From Gordonia sp. 'Campus' (GTDB lineage: Bacteria > Actinomycetota > Actinomycetes > Mycobacteriales > Mycobacteriaceae): a DNA stretch of 64,000 nucleotides. The stretch lies in NCBI RefSeq assembly GCF_022206305.1, contig NZ_JAKOIW010000005.1:124001-188000 (forward strand), written 5' to 3'. Shown in pieces: positions 26,490 through 35,282 of this stretch (positions within the stretch are counted from its first letter, which is position 1; each line of letters opens with the position of its first letter). The notes under the pieces are model-generated. The model was not told the origin of the DNA, searched no databases, and was given only the letters and a program-made list of their open reading frames with translations. The position numbers and the translations under genes were made by a program.

Positions 26490-27764
26490 TCAGTCGGCGT
26501 TGAGCTCGCGCACCACGAGATGTAGTGCGGCCGTGGTGGTCAGCGAACGCACACGTTCGCGATCGCCGGGGAATCTCCGCGTCACGGTCACCGTGGGGCG
26601 TCCGGGTATCGCGATGCCGAAGCACACCGTCCCGACCGGCTTGGCCTCGGTGCCACCGCCCGGCCCGGCCACCCCGGTCGTCGAGACCGCGACATCCGAG
26701 CCGAATCGTTCGAGCGCGCCCTCGGCCATCGCCGCGGCCACCTCGACACTGACGGCCCCGTGCTTCTCGATGAGCGTTGCCGGCACGCCGAGCAGGTTCG
26801 TCTTCGCGTCGTTGGAGTAGGAGACCACGCCGCCGGCGACGTAGGCCGACGATCCCGGGCGGTCGGTGAGTCGCGCGGCGATCAGACCGCCGGTGCAGCT
26901 CTCGGCGGTCGCGATGAACCGACCGCCGAGAGCGGCCACGAGATGGTCGTCGATGGTCGACTCGTTCGTCGAGAAGATCTGTCGCCCATGATGTTCGACG
27001 AGCAGCTCGAGAAGTGAGTCGTACACCGGTGCGTCGTCGGCGGCGAACCTGGTCACCATGTCGAGTTCCCCGCGGCGTAGGCAGGTGGTGATCTCGAGGC
27101 TGCTGAATTCTGGGATGGCCGTCTCGGCGGTCCGCAGGGTCTCGGCGAGCTCGGCCTCGAGCAGTCCATAGGCGCGGAGGGTCGCCTGCCGGAGGTCGTC
27201 GGCACGGGCCAGGACCTCGGCGACGGCGGGCGAGGCGATCGCCGCGGGCCACATCTCCTGCAGTTCGCCGGGAGGACCCGGCAACACGACGACGGTCGGT
27301 AGGCCGCCGGCTGCCGGAACGACCACACCCGGTGCGGTACCGGTCGGCGGAATCGCGACGGCCCCCTCCGGCACATGTGCCTGCTTGCGGATGCCGGTGC
27401 GGGCAGGGCCGGCGTCGACGTCGAACGACGCCCCGCGCCAGCGCTGGATGATCCCGGCGATGTGCTCCTCGAGGTCCGCGTCGAGGAGGAGCTCGCGCCC
27501 GGAGAACTCGGCCACGGTCGCAACGGTCAGGTCGTCGGCCGTGGGTCCGAGCCCGCCGGTGGTGACGATGAGGTCCACGCCCTGTTCGCTGAGGAATCGG
27601 AGCTGCGCGGTGAGATCCGGTGTGCGGTCTCCACATACCGTGATGTGAGCGACGTCCACACCGAGCCCGAGGAGTTGTTCGGACACCCACGGTCCGTTCT
27701 GGTCGGCGATCCTGCCGGTCAAGACCTCGGTTCCGGTGACCACGATGCCTGCGCGCACACTCAC
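26490..27764 (-). CDS. cinA: CinA family protein (MoaB-like plus nicotinamide-nucleotide amidohydrolase domains)
   Basis: A 424-residue two-domain protein. The N-terminal MoaB/MogA-like domain has [13 protein letters not shown] at residues 11-23 and [13 protein letters not shown] at 68-80. The C-terminal CinA domain has [17 protein letters not shown] and [17 protein letters not shown], typical of the deamidase that returns NMN to the NAD cycle. Domain order and length match full-length CinA. The start is GTG 27762-27764. It stands alone, with the catalase terminator just upstream. Confidence 0.93.
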   Translation of the reverse strand: MSVRAGIVVTGTEVLTGRIADQNGPWVSEQLLGLGVDVAHITVCGDRTPDLTAQLRFLSEQGVDLIVTTGGLGPTADDLTVATVAEFSGRELLLDADLEEHIAGIIQRWRGASFDVDAGPARTGIRKQAHVPEGAVAIPPTGTAPGVVVPAAGGLPTVVVLPGPPGELQEMWPAAIASPAVAEVLARADDLRQATLRAYGLLEAELAETLRTAETAIPEFSSLEITTCLRRGELDMVTRFAADDAPVYDSLLELLVEHHGRQIFSTNESTIDDHLVAALGGRFIATAESCTGGLIAARLTDRPGSSAYVAGGVVSYSNDAKTNLLGVPATLIEKHGAVSVEVAAAMAEGALERFGSDVAVSTTGVAGPGGGTEAKPVGTVCFGIAIPGRPTVTVTRRFPGDRERVRSLTTTAALHLVVRELNAD

Positions 27765-27792
27765 GGAATCGAGACTAGTGGGCGCCGACGCA

Positions 27793-27823
27793 GAACGCGC
27801 CCTCCGGAGCGGAGGGCGCGTTC
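27793..27823 (-). terminator. Hairpin terminator downstream of catalase
   Basis: A perfect 13-bp stem, GAACGCGCCCTCC (27793-27805) and GGAGGGCGCGTTC (27811-27823), with loop GGAGC. It lies 46 bp beyond the catalase stop on the minus strand and before the cinA start. No T tract follows. Confidence 0.8.
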
Positions 27824-27869
27824 GACGGGTTCGGTGATGACCGGACCGGTGACACCGGGATCGGAGAGA

Positions 27870-29402
27870 TCAGGCCTTCTCTGCCTTGGCCTTCTCCTGT
27901 GCGGACGACCGCGCGGGATTGGCCTGGTCGTCGGCCTTCGGATCCGACTCGTCCTGCTTCTCGGTCACGCCGGACTTGATCCGGGCCCCGATGTCGGGGT
28001 CGACGCGGTGCCAGTACTCGAAAGCACGCTGCAGGATCGGTTCGGACACCCCGTTCAGCAGATGGCCGACCACGTTGTCGACGAACCGTTCGCGCTGCTC
28101 GTCGTCGAACACCTCACGGACCATCGTCCCGGCCTGGCCCCAGTCGTCGTCCTCGGGATGGTCGACATAGGCGCTGCGCAGGATCTCACCGTTCGCGGCC
28201 CACTGGGGTTCGCCCTGACCGGGATACAGCGCCGACGGTCCGCCCTTGGAGTTGGGTGCATAGACGGGGTCGGGAACGTTGTGGATGCGCATCGCGCCGT
28301 CCTTCGAGTACGAGTGGACCTCGTTGCGCGGCGCGTTCACCGGGATCTGCTTGTAATTGCCGCCGATGCGGTGACGGTGGGCGTCGGCGTAGGAGAAGAC
28401 GCGCGCCAGCAGCATCCGGTCGGGACTGAAACCGATACCGGGCACGACGTTGTTGGGCTCGAAGGCCGCCTGCTCGATCTGTGTGTGGTGATCGACCGGG
28501 TTGGTGTGCAGGGTCATCTTGCCGACCTCGATCAGCGGGTAGTCGCCGTGCGGCCACACCTTGGTCAGGTCGAACGGGTTGAACCGGTAACTCACCGCGT
28601 CATCGAACGGCATGAGCTGCACCTTCAGCGTCCAGCTCGGATGGTTGCCCGCCGCGATGTTCTCGAACAGGTCACGCGTGTGGAAATCGGTGTCCGCCGA
28701 GGCCATCTGGTCGGCCTCGTGCTGCGTGAGGTTCTCGACGCCCTGGTCGGACTTGAAGTGGTACTTCACCCAGTGCTTCACGCCCTCGGCGTTGACCCAC
28801 AGGTAGGTGTGGGAGCTGTAGCCGTTCATGTGTCGCCAGGTCTTCGGGATACCCCGATCACCCATCAGCCAGGTGACCTGATGCGCGGACTCCGGCGAGA
28901 GTGTCCAGAAGTCCCACTGCATGTCGTGGTCGCGAAGGTTGTTGTCCTGACGCCGTTTCTGCGACCGGATGAAGTGCTGGAACTTCATCGGATCCTTGAC
29001 GAAGAAGACCGGCGTGTTGTTGCCGACCATGTCGTAGATGCCTTCGGACGTATAGAACTTCAGTGCGAAGCCGCGCGGGTCGCGCCAGGTGTCGGGGCTG
29101 CCGCGTTCGCCTGCCACGGTCGAGAAGCGCGCCACCATCTCGGTTTTCACACCCGGCTGGAACAGGGCGGCACTGGTGTAGGCCGAGATGTCCTGGGTGG
29201 TCTCGAAAGTGCCGAACGCGCCGCTGCCCTTGGCATGCGGCTGACGCTCGGGGATGCGCTCGCGGTTGAACTGCGCCATCTGCTCGATCAGGTAGTGATC
29301 GTGCAGGACGATCGGTCCTCCGGCGCCTACGGTCAGGGAGTGCTCGTCACTTCCCGCCGGTGCACCGGAATCGCGCGTGGTGAACAGAGAATCGTCGGAC
29401 AT
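27870..29402 (-). CDS. Monofunctional haem catalase
   Basis: A 510-residue catalase that splits hydrogen peroxide. The distal histidine is His56 in [14 protein letters not shown], the distal asparagine lies in [15 protein letters not shown], and the proximal haem-ligating tyrosine in [14 protein letters not shown]. The C-terminal 30 residues are highly charged (Asp, Glu, Lys, Ala) and probably disordered. The size places it with small-subunit catalases. It is monocistronic with a strong terminator. A long plus-strand frame covers it but is a GC-bias shadow. Confidence 0.95.
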   Translation of the reverse strand: MSDDSLFTTRDSGAPAGSDEHSLTVGAGGPIVLHDHYLIEQMAQFNRERIPERQPHAKGSGAFGTFETTQDISAYTSAALFQPGVKTEMVARFSTVAGERGSPDTWRDPRGFALKFYTSEGIYDMVGNNTPVFFVKDPMKFQHFIRSQKRRQDNNLRDHDMQWDFWTLSPESAHQVTWLMGDRGIPKTWRHMNGYSSHTYLWVNAEGVKHWVKYHFKSDQGVENLTQHEADQMASADTDFHTRDLFENIAAGNHPSWTLKVQLMPFDDAVSYRFNPFDLTKVWPHGDYPLIEVGKMTLHTNPVDHHTQIEQAAFEPNNVVPGIGFSPDRMLLARVFSYADAHRHRIGGNYKQIPVNAPRNEVHSYSKDGAMRIHNVPDPVYAPNSKGGPSALYPGQGEPQWAANGEILRSAYVDHPEDDDWGQAGTMVREVFDDEQRERFVDNVVGHLLNGVSEPILQRAFEYWHRVDPDIGARIKSGVTEKQDESDPKADDQANPARSSAQEKAKAEKA

Positions 29403-29475
29403 ATCGCCTCCGAGAGGTCGTCGTATCCGTGCATGAGGAAGAAGACCCGAGGGCTGCAGGTCTACCCCGACGATC

Positions 29476-30654
29476 CTACGCCGACGGGCCCTCCAGAACG
29501 TCGATGCCGAATTCCCGCAGGACGGCGTCGGTGTGCTGACCGAGCGCGGGAACCGGCCCCATCGCCGACTCGACGTCGTCGAAAGTCCATGGTGGCAGCA
29601 CGGCTTTGACCGGGCCGACCTCGGTGTCCACCTCGCGCCATCGGTCCCGCTCGCTGAGCTGGGGATGTGTGACAACGCCTTCGAGATCACGGACCTCGGC
29701 GGCCGGAACGCCGGCCTTCGCGAGACGGACGTCGAGTTCGGCGGTCGTGAAGCGCTTGGTCTCGGTGCCGACGAGGTCGTCGACCTCCGCGCGCCTGGAG
29801 ACGCGGTCGATGTTGGTGCGGAATCGAGGGTCGTCGGCGAGGTCTGGACGCTCCAGGACGACTCGGGCGAGCGCGTCCCAGCCGCGATCGTTCTGGACGC
29901 CGATGAGGATCGTTCCGTCCTGGGTGGGGTATTTGTCGTATGGCACGATCGCGGCGTGCCCGAGGCCGGCGCGCGCGATCTGTCGCCCGCCGTAGAGCCG
30001 CATGTACATCGGGTGCCCCATCCACTCGACCGTCGCGTCGAACATCGACACCGACACCCGTGCGCCGACCCCGGTGGTGGCACGCCGCAGCAGTGCCGAG
30101 AGCACGGAGGTGAGCGCGTACATCCCCGCGGCGATGTCCGACGTCGGAATCCCGGTCTTCGATGTCTCTTCGGGTGTGCCGGTGACCGAGATGAGTCCGG
30201 CCTCGGCCTGGACGAGCATGTCGTAGGCCTTGCGGTCGCGGAAGGGACCCGCGTCGCCGTACCCCGACATGTCGACGACGACGAGTTCGGGGTGATCGGC
30301 GCGCAGGTCGTCGGCGGCCAGGCCGAGTCGGGCGGCGGCGCCGGGCGCGAGGTTCTGCAGGAACACATCGGCTCCGGCGATCAGTGTCTTGATCGCGTCG
30401 CGTCCGGCGTCGGTCTTGAGGTCGAGGGCCACCGATTCCTTGCCCCGGTTGAGCCACACGAAATGAGTTGCCATACCGCCACGGACCGCGGCGTCGTACT
30501 GACGCGCGAAGTCGCCGTCGCCGACTCGTTCCACCTTGATGACCCGGGCGCCGAGATCGGCCAGGTGGCGTGTGGCGAGGGGAGCGGCAACGGCCTGTTC
30601 GAGAGCGACGACGGTGATGCCCTCGAGCGGCAGCGGGCCCTGGTCCGGATTCAC
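29476..30654 (-). CDS. CaiB/BaiF family III CoA-transferase
   Basis: A 392-residue CoA-transferase that moves CoA between carboxylic acids through an enzyme-bound anhydride. The N-terminal Rossmann region is [26 protein letters not shown], the CoA-binding segment is [15 protein letters not shown], and the catalytic-aspartate region is [17 protein letters not shown]. Then comes [16 protein letters not shown]. The start chosen is GTG 30652-30654, just downstream of the MarR gene (32-bp gap). Longer readings would overlap that gene. The donor and acceptor acids are unknown. Confidence 0.88.
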   Translation of the reverse strand: MNPDQGPLPLEGITVVALEQAVAAPLATRHLADLGARVIKVERVGDGDFARQYDAAVRGGMATHFVWLNRGKESVALDLKTDAGRDAIKTLIAGADVFLQNLAPGAAARLGLAADDLRADHPELVVVDMSGYGDAGPFRDRKAYDMLVQAEAGLISVTGTPEETSKTGIPTSDIAAGMYALTSVLSALLRRATTGVGARVSVSMFDATVEWMGHPMYMRLYGGRQIARAGLGHAAIVPYDKYPTQDGTILIGVQNDRGWDALARVVLERPDLADDPRFRTNIDRVSRRAEVDDLVGTETKRFTTAELDVRLAKAGVPAAEVRDLEGVVTHPQLSERDRWREVDTEVGPVKAVLPPWTFDDVESAMGPVPALGQHTDAVLREFGIDVLEGPSA

Positions 30655-30686
30655 CGGCCCAGGATCACCCGGTATGTCGCCTCTCG

Positions 30687-31181
30687 TCAACGCGGTGTGC
30701 GTGTGTCGTCTGCGTCGCTGGTTGCTTCGCCGAGTCGGTGCAGGAGCTCGGTGAGCTTCCGGATGTCGTCGGGATCCCACTGCGCCAGCCGGGCGCGCCA
30801 CTCGGTGATCGCCGAGGCGAGCACCGCGCCGATGCGCTCGCGTCCGTGATCGGTGAGGGTCACGACCCGTGCGCGTGCGTCCTGCGGGTCCGGGTGCCGC
30901 TCGGCCAACCCGAGCCGGACGATCGCGTCGATCTGGCGGGTGACCGTCGACTTCTCCATGCCGACGGCGGTGACGAGATCGGACATCGGCATGGAGTCGT
31001 GCCGGGCCAGCACGGTGATGAGTGGATAGCACGACGGATCCAGGCGCGAGTCGATGGCGCGCGCACGCAGTCGGGTCCGGACGCGCCCGCGCCGCCAGAA
31101 ATCGGTGAGTTCGGCTTCGAGTCCGCTGATCGGGTCGGCCTCGGATGCGTCGTCCGGCGTCGCGCTGATGTCCGAACCCAT
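30687..31181 (-). CDS. MarR-family transcriptional regulator
   Basis: A 164-residue winged helix-turn-helix dimer. The recognition region is MSDLVTAVGMEKSTVTRQIDAIVRLGLAER, followed by the wing HPDPQDARARVVTLTDHGRE. It heads the leftward pair with the CoA-transferase (32-bp spacing), so it probably controls it. The 125-bp divergent gap to the DUF5313 gene holds only a weak GTT-AAC pair near 31271. Confidence 0.9.
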   Translation of the reverse strand: MGSDISATPDDASEADPISGLEAELTDFWRRGRVRTRLRARAIDSRLDPSCYPLITVLARHDSMPMSDLVTAVGMEKSTVTRQIDAIVRLGLAERHPDPQDARARVVTLTDHGRERIGAVLASAITEWRARLAQWDPDDIRKLTELLHRLGEATSDADDTRTPR

Positions 31182-31306
31182 GCGATCGCGGGTCCTCTCG
31201 TGTGATGGCAGACCGAGTCACCTCGGCGGGTTGCCGGTCAGATTACCGAGTTCGTGTGGGGTGGGCGACGTTGGATAACCCGCGGCCTGTGGTGCACGAT
31301 CGAGAA

Positions 31307-31717
31307 GTGACCACCACACCGCGCACCACGCCGAACGCCCGGGAGTACGTCAAGTACGCCTATTGGGCGCGCCTGCCCAGGCCGATGCTGGACTGGGTGG
31401 CCAACGACCTCGCCGGGCCCGGCGCTTCGGTCCGCATGGTGGTCCGGTGGGCGGTGCCCTGCATTCTCGTGCTGGTCCCGATGCTCTTCGTGCCCGCCGA
31501 TTGGGGTGTGCGCATCACGATGACGCTGCCGATCCTGCTCGCATACCTCTTCTTCTCGATCGCCCTGAACCGCGTGTACCGGCGACACCGGCTGGCCCAG
31601 CACGGGCTGAACCCTGAGCTGGTCAACAAGCTGGAGCGGGAGAAGAACGCCGATCTCTACGACGAATACCACCGCAAATACCGTGGCGAGCGTCGGCAAC
31701 CAGGCAACTTCGGTTAG
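31307..31717 (+). CDS. DUF5313 family small membrane protein
   Basis: A 136-residue protein common in mycobacteria and Gordonia, of unknown function. It has a polar N-terminus with REYVKYAYWARLPRPMLDWVANDLAGPGA, two adjacent membrane helices (about residues 47-65 and 69-86), and a basic C-terminal tail with HRLAQHGLNPELVNKLEREKN. The start is GTG 31307, downstream of GAGAA. In-frame upstream starts lack a ribosome site. Confidence 0.8.
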   Translation: MTTTPRTTPNAREYVKYAYWARLPRPMLDWVANDLAGPGASVRMVVRWAVPCILVLVPMLFVPADWGVRITMTLPILLAYLFFSIALNRVYRRHRLAQHGLNPELVNKLEREKNADLYDEYHRKYRGERRQPGNFG

Positions 31718-31766
31718 ATCCCCGGGTCGGCCGGACCGTCGGCGAGAGGCCCGGTGAGTCGAGCGG

Positions 31767-32603
31767 TCAATACAGGTAGTCCTCGCCGCTCGCCCGCACC
31801 GTCACGTCGGAAAGGCTTATCCCCCAGGGCTGATCGATGACATGAACGACGGCGCGGGCCAGGTCCTCCGGGGTGATGAGCCAATACTCCACGGAATCGA
31901 CGTCGGTCAGCTCGGCCGGCAGAGCGTCCTGCATCAACTCGGTGATGTGCTCGCGGTACGACGCCGCCCGCTGCCCGACGATCCCGCGGATGGCCCGGTC
32001 GTTGACGATCCAACTGGCGAGGTTGGTTCCGGCCACGCCGGTGGGTTTGACGGTGGTGACCTTGATCTTGCCCTTGGCCTCGATGCGCAGTGAGTCCGAC
32101 AGCATGGTGACCGCCGCCTTGGTGGCGCTGTACACGCCCGAACCCTCGAAGCCGCCGTTGCCGTAGATCGACGAGATGTTGACGACCTGGCCGCGCCCCT
32201 GGGCGATCATCTGGTCGTAGACCGCCGAGATCCCGTTGACGACACCCTTGATGTTGATGTCGATCGCCTTGTGCCACTTCTCCCATGCGCGTTCATGATC
32301 GGCGAAGAAGGCCAGAGGCATGACGCCGGCGTTGTTGACGATCACGTCGATCGCACCGAACCGGTCCACGGCCAGGGCGGCCGCGGCTCTCATCTGGCCC
32401 ATGTCGGTGACGTCGGCGACGTGGGCGACTGCGGAGCCGCCGGACTCCGCGATGCCGTCGACGACACGAGCGAGGCCCTCGCCGTCGATGTCCACGCCCA
32501 CCACATGCGCGCCTGCGGCGGCGCACATCTCGGCGATCAGCTTGCCGAAACCACCACCCGCCCCGGTGATGATGATGGTCTTGCCCTGCAGATGATCAGA
32601 CAT
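31767..32603 (-). CDS. Short-chain dehydrogenase/reductase
   Basis: A 278-residue NAD(P)-dependent oxidoreductase. Seen: the cofactor motif TGAGGGFG near residue 13, NNAGVMP, catalytic Ser in NISSIYG, and YSATK. The segment after the active site has no transmembrane or extra domain. The start is ATG 32601-32603 with GGGAGC upstream. It is divergent from the cholesterol oxidase gene with a 22-bp palindrome between, so it may act on a steroid or related alcohol; the substrate is unproven. Confidence 0.9.
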   Translation of the reverse strand: MSDHLQGKTIIITGAGGGFGKLIAEMCAAAGAHVVGVDIDGEGLARVVDGIAESGGSAVAHVADVTDMGQMRAAAALAVDRFGAIDVIVNNAGVMPLAFFADHERAWEKWHKAIDINIKGVVNGISAVYDQMIAQGRGQVVNISSIYGNGGFEGSGVYSATKAAVTMLSDSLRIEAKGKIKVTTVKPTGVAGTNLASWIVNDRAIRGIVGQRAASYREHITELMQDALPAELTDVDSVEYWLITPEDLARAVVHVIDQPWGISLSDVTVRASGEDYLY

Positions 32604-32668
32604 GGAGCTCCCCGGCCGCCGAATTGGTCGCGTCATCGTAGCAACACCGAGATCCCAGATTTTCTTAT

Positions 32669-32690
32669 CTTTCAGTCACATGACTGAAAG
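32669..32690. promoter_or_regulatory. 22-bp palindrome between SDR and cholesterol oxidase genes
   Basis: Perfect 10-bp arms CTTTCAGTCA (32669-32678) and TGACTGAAAG (32681-32690) are separated by CA. It lies in the 159-bp divergent gap. The TetR gene just beyond cholesterol oxidase (34386) is the obvious candidate binder, by proximity only. Confidence 0.65.
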
Positions 32691-32762
32691 TGTGCCACGC
32701 TGTTCACCGGTTGACATGACCGAACGCCGAGAACAACTCTCGCGTCGACGAACAGGAGATCA

Positions 32763-34364
32763 ATGACCGGCGCGTTCCAGACCAGACGCTCTTTCCTCAA
32801 GGCGGCAGGTGCGGTGACCGCCGCAGGTGCGGCAGTCACGGCCGGAAGCGCCTCCGTCGCATCGGCGTCGCCGCGACGGCGTGTGCGTCGAACCCGCGAG
32901 GAACATCGGGTGGTGATCGTCGGCTCGGGATTCGGCGGCGGGGTCGCCGCACTTCGTCTCGCGCAGGCCGGTGTGCCGGTGCTGCTGCTCGAGCGTGGCA
33001 AACGGTGGCCGACAGGGCCGAACTCGGAGACCTTCCCGCGCGCCTCGAGTCCCGACAAGCGGATGCTCTGGCACGAGTCGACGCCGAACCTGTTCGGGAA
33101 ACCGTTGAGCGTCGAACCCTATGTGGGGCTGTTCGAATCGGTCGCCGGTGCGAACATGACCGCGCTGTGTCCGGCGGGTCTCGGCGGCGGTTCACTGGTC
33201 TATCAGGGCATGACCCTGCAACCGAGTGAGGCGGTGTTCGCCGAACACTTCCCGAACGCGCTCGACTGGCAGCTCATGAACCGGGTGCACTACCCGCGGG
33301 TCGCTCGCATGCTGGGGGCGTCGGTGGCCCCGGACTCCGTGGTGCGTTCACCGCAGTATCTGGCGCCCCGACAGTTCGCGAAAAGAGTTCGCGCCGAGGG
33401 GCTCCCGTTGCAGAAGATCCCCATGCCCATCGACTGGGGATACGCCGAGGCCGAACTGCGTGGCGAGATGAAACCCGCGTACACCAACGGCGACGGGGCG
33501 ATCGGAGTCAACAACGGCGGCAAACACAGCGTGGACGTCACCTACATCCGCGAGGCCGAGGCGACCGGGCTCGTGCAGGTTCGTACGTTGCACACCGTGC
33601 GTCAGGTCGGACGTCGCCCCGACGGCAAGTGGGCACTCGAGGTGGAACGCACCGACCAGTTCGGAAACGTGCTGGAGCACAACGAGTTGATCACGCCGAC
33701 GGTCTTCATGGCCGCGGGCAGCGTGAACACCACCAAACTTCTGGTGAAGGCGCAGGCTGCCGGAACCATCCGGGATCTGCCCGACGGGCTCGGCCACGGC
33801 TGGGGAACCAACGCCGACCGGATCTACACCTGGACCAGCCCGAGTATCGACTTCGGTGCGGTGCAGGGTGGTCCGGTGGTGTTCGGCAGCCCCAACTGGA
33901 GCGATCCGAAGAGCGCGTTCACGATCATCCAGGCGTCGTTGCCGCCACTGCCGGTCTACGTGGGCACGACGATGATGGTCGGCTTCGGTGTCAGCTCGGG
34001 ACGTGGGGCGATCACGTACGACTCCGCCGTCGGTGACGCGGTGATCCGCTGGCCGCACGAGGGTGATTCGGAGATCCAGACCAAGCACATCGATCGCACG
34101 GTTCGTCGAATCGCCGGCCCGGACGCGATTCTCACCGACACCAACGCAGTCTTCCCGTCGACCTGGCACGCGCTCGGTGGCGCCAACATGGGCACTGTCT
34201 GCGACCTGGAAGGGCGGGTGAAGGGGCAGCGCGGTCTGTACGTGGTCGACGGTGCCCTCATGCCGGGCAACACCGCTGCTTGTAATCCGTCGATGACCAT
34301 CGCCGCGGTCGCCGAGCGGGCCCTCGACCGCATCGTGGCCGACGACGTGGGCGTGGTGATCTGA
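32763..34364 (+). CDS. choA: Cholesterol oxidase, secreted GMC-type flavoprotein
   Basis: A 533-residue class I cholesterol oxidase that converts cholesterol to cholest-4-en-3-one with oxygen. A twin-arginine signal (RRSFLK at residues 8-13, then an Ala-rich core ending near ASA at 36) sends it out folded with FAD. The FAD motif is GSGFGGG at 54-60 with LLLERG after it. Catalytic residues of the family fit His469 in STWHALGGANMG and Asn508 in NPSMT. Length matches Rhodococcus, Streptomyces and Brevibacterium enzymes. ATG 32763 follows AGGAGA. It is divergent from an SDR and convergent with a TetR gene. Confidence 0.93.
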   Translation: MTGAFQTRRSFLKAAGAVTAAGAAVTAGSASVASASPRRRVRRTREEHRVVIVGSGFGGGVAALRLAQAGVPVLLLERGKRWPTGPNSETFPRASSPDKRMLWHESTPNLFGKPLSVEPYVGLFESVAGANMTALCPAGLGGGSLVYQGMTLQPSEAVFAEHFPNALDWQLMNRVHYPRVARMLGASVAPDSVVRSPQYLAPRQFAKRVRAEGLPLQKIPMPIDWGYAEAELRGEMKPAYTNGDGAIGVNNGGKHSVDVTYIREAEATGLVQVRTLHTVRQVGRRPDGKWALEVERTDQFGNVLEHNELITPTVFMAAGSVNTTKLLVKAQAAGTIRDLPDGLGHGWGTNADRIYTWTSPSIDFGAVQGGPVVFGSPNWSDPKSAFTIIQASLPPLPVYVGTTMMVGFGVSSGRGAITYDSAVGDAVIRWPHEGDSEIQTKHIDRTVRRIAGPDAILTDTNAVFPSTWHALGGANMGTVCDLEGRVKGQRGLYVVDGALMPGNTAACNPSMTIAAVAERALDRIVADDVGVVI

Positions 34365-34385
34365 GCGGCTCAGCTGCGTTCGGGG

Positions 34386-35030
34386 TCAGGTGGATTGTTC
34401 TGATGTGACCGGCGCGAGCCACATGCCCGCGAGTGCGTCGACGACGAGGTCGCACTGGTGCTGCCATGACGCGGCGGGTCCGCCTGTCTCGGCGGCGCGC
34501 TCGATGTCGGCGAGCGTGTTGACGATCAGGTGGCGGGTCATGTTGTTACGGACCTCGAGCACGTCGTCGGGAAGCGCCGGCAGGGTGCCGTAGAAGCGGT
34601 CGAGGATCTGTGTGAGAACGGTCGAGCCGGCCAGTTGTTCGTAGAGCAGAGCGGTGGCCGCCGGGTCGCTGGACACCTGGGCGAAGAACCGCGCGAAGTA
34701 GGTGGGGGCGCCGAGCTGGGCGAGATATTCGATCTCCGGCCCGACGAGGCACCGAAGCCAGTCGCGCACCCCGGGTTCGGGTCCCACGGCCTGCATGCAT
34801 TTCGCACGCAACCGTTCGATGGGGATGTTGTGCGTGACGAGGGTGGCCCGGACGAGGTCGTCCTTGGAGCCGAAGTGGTGGCCGACCGCGTAGTTGTTGC
34901 CCTGGCCCGCAGCCTTGCTGATCTGTCGGTTCGACACCGCCGACACGCCATGCAGAGCCATCAACCGCTCGGCCGTGCTGATCAGCAGTTGACGCGTCCG
35001 GGCAGACTGCTCCGTCTTCCCCTCGCTCAT
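34386..35030 (-). CDS. TetR-family transcriptional regulator
   Basis: A 214-residue regulator. The helix-turn-helix covers about residues 30-58 (GVSAVSNRQISKAAGQGNNYAVGHHFGSKDDLV). The HTH is unusual in having NNYAVGHHFGSKDDL. The C-terminal ligand domain is typical in length. It lies 21 bp past the convergent cholesterol oxidase gene and probably controls the SDR/oxidase pair. It is not KstR by sequence that I can recognise. Confidence 0.85.
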   Translation of the reverse strand: MSEGKTEQSARTRQLLISTAERLMALHGVSAVSNRQISKAAGQGNNYAVGHHFGSKDDLVRATLVTHNIPIERLRAKCMQAVGPEPGVRDWLRCLVGPEIEYLAQLGAPTYFARFFAQVSSDPAATALLYEQLAGSTVLTQILDRFYGTLPALPDDVLEVRNNMTRHLIVNTLADIERAAETGGPAASWQHQCDLVVDALAGMWLAPVTSEQST

Positions 35031-35282
35031 GGGTCGATGATGCCCTAACGTCTGGGGCCCGCGGCGTGGGATCGGGGGTCGTCACCCGCCGGCGAGCATG
35101 GAGAATCCGACATTACCGGCAGCGCGCTGGGTTCCGGGCGCGACGACGCGCGAGCCGACCACCCGCTACGCAGCAAGTTGGTGCGCACCGGGGTGCCCGG
35201 ACCTAAGGTGAATCGACGATGATCGAGTGATCGCATCGACCGATGGGGGCGGTCAGCGGTCACGACTGTGTGAGGGGACTCG

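Noticed and set aside
27375-29609. Long plus-strand frame opposite the catalase and cinA
   Set aside because: No recognisable domains; the catalase on the other strand has all active-site residues. GC bias explains the open frame.
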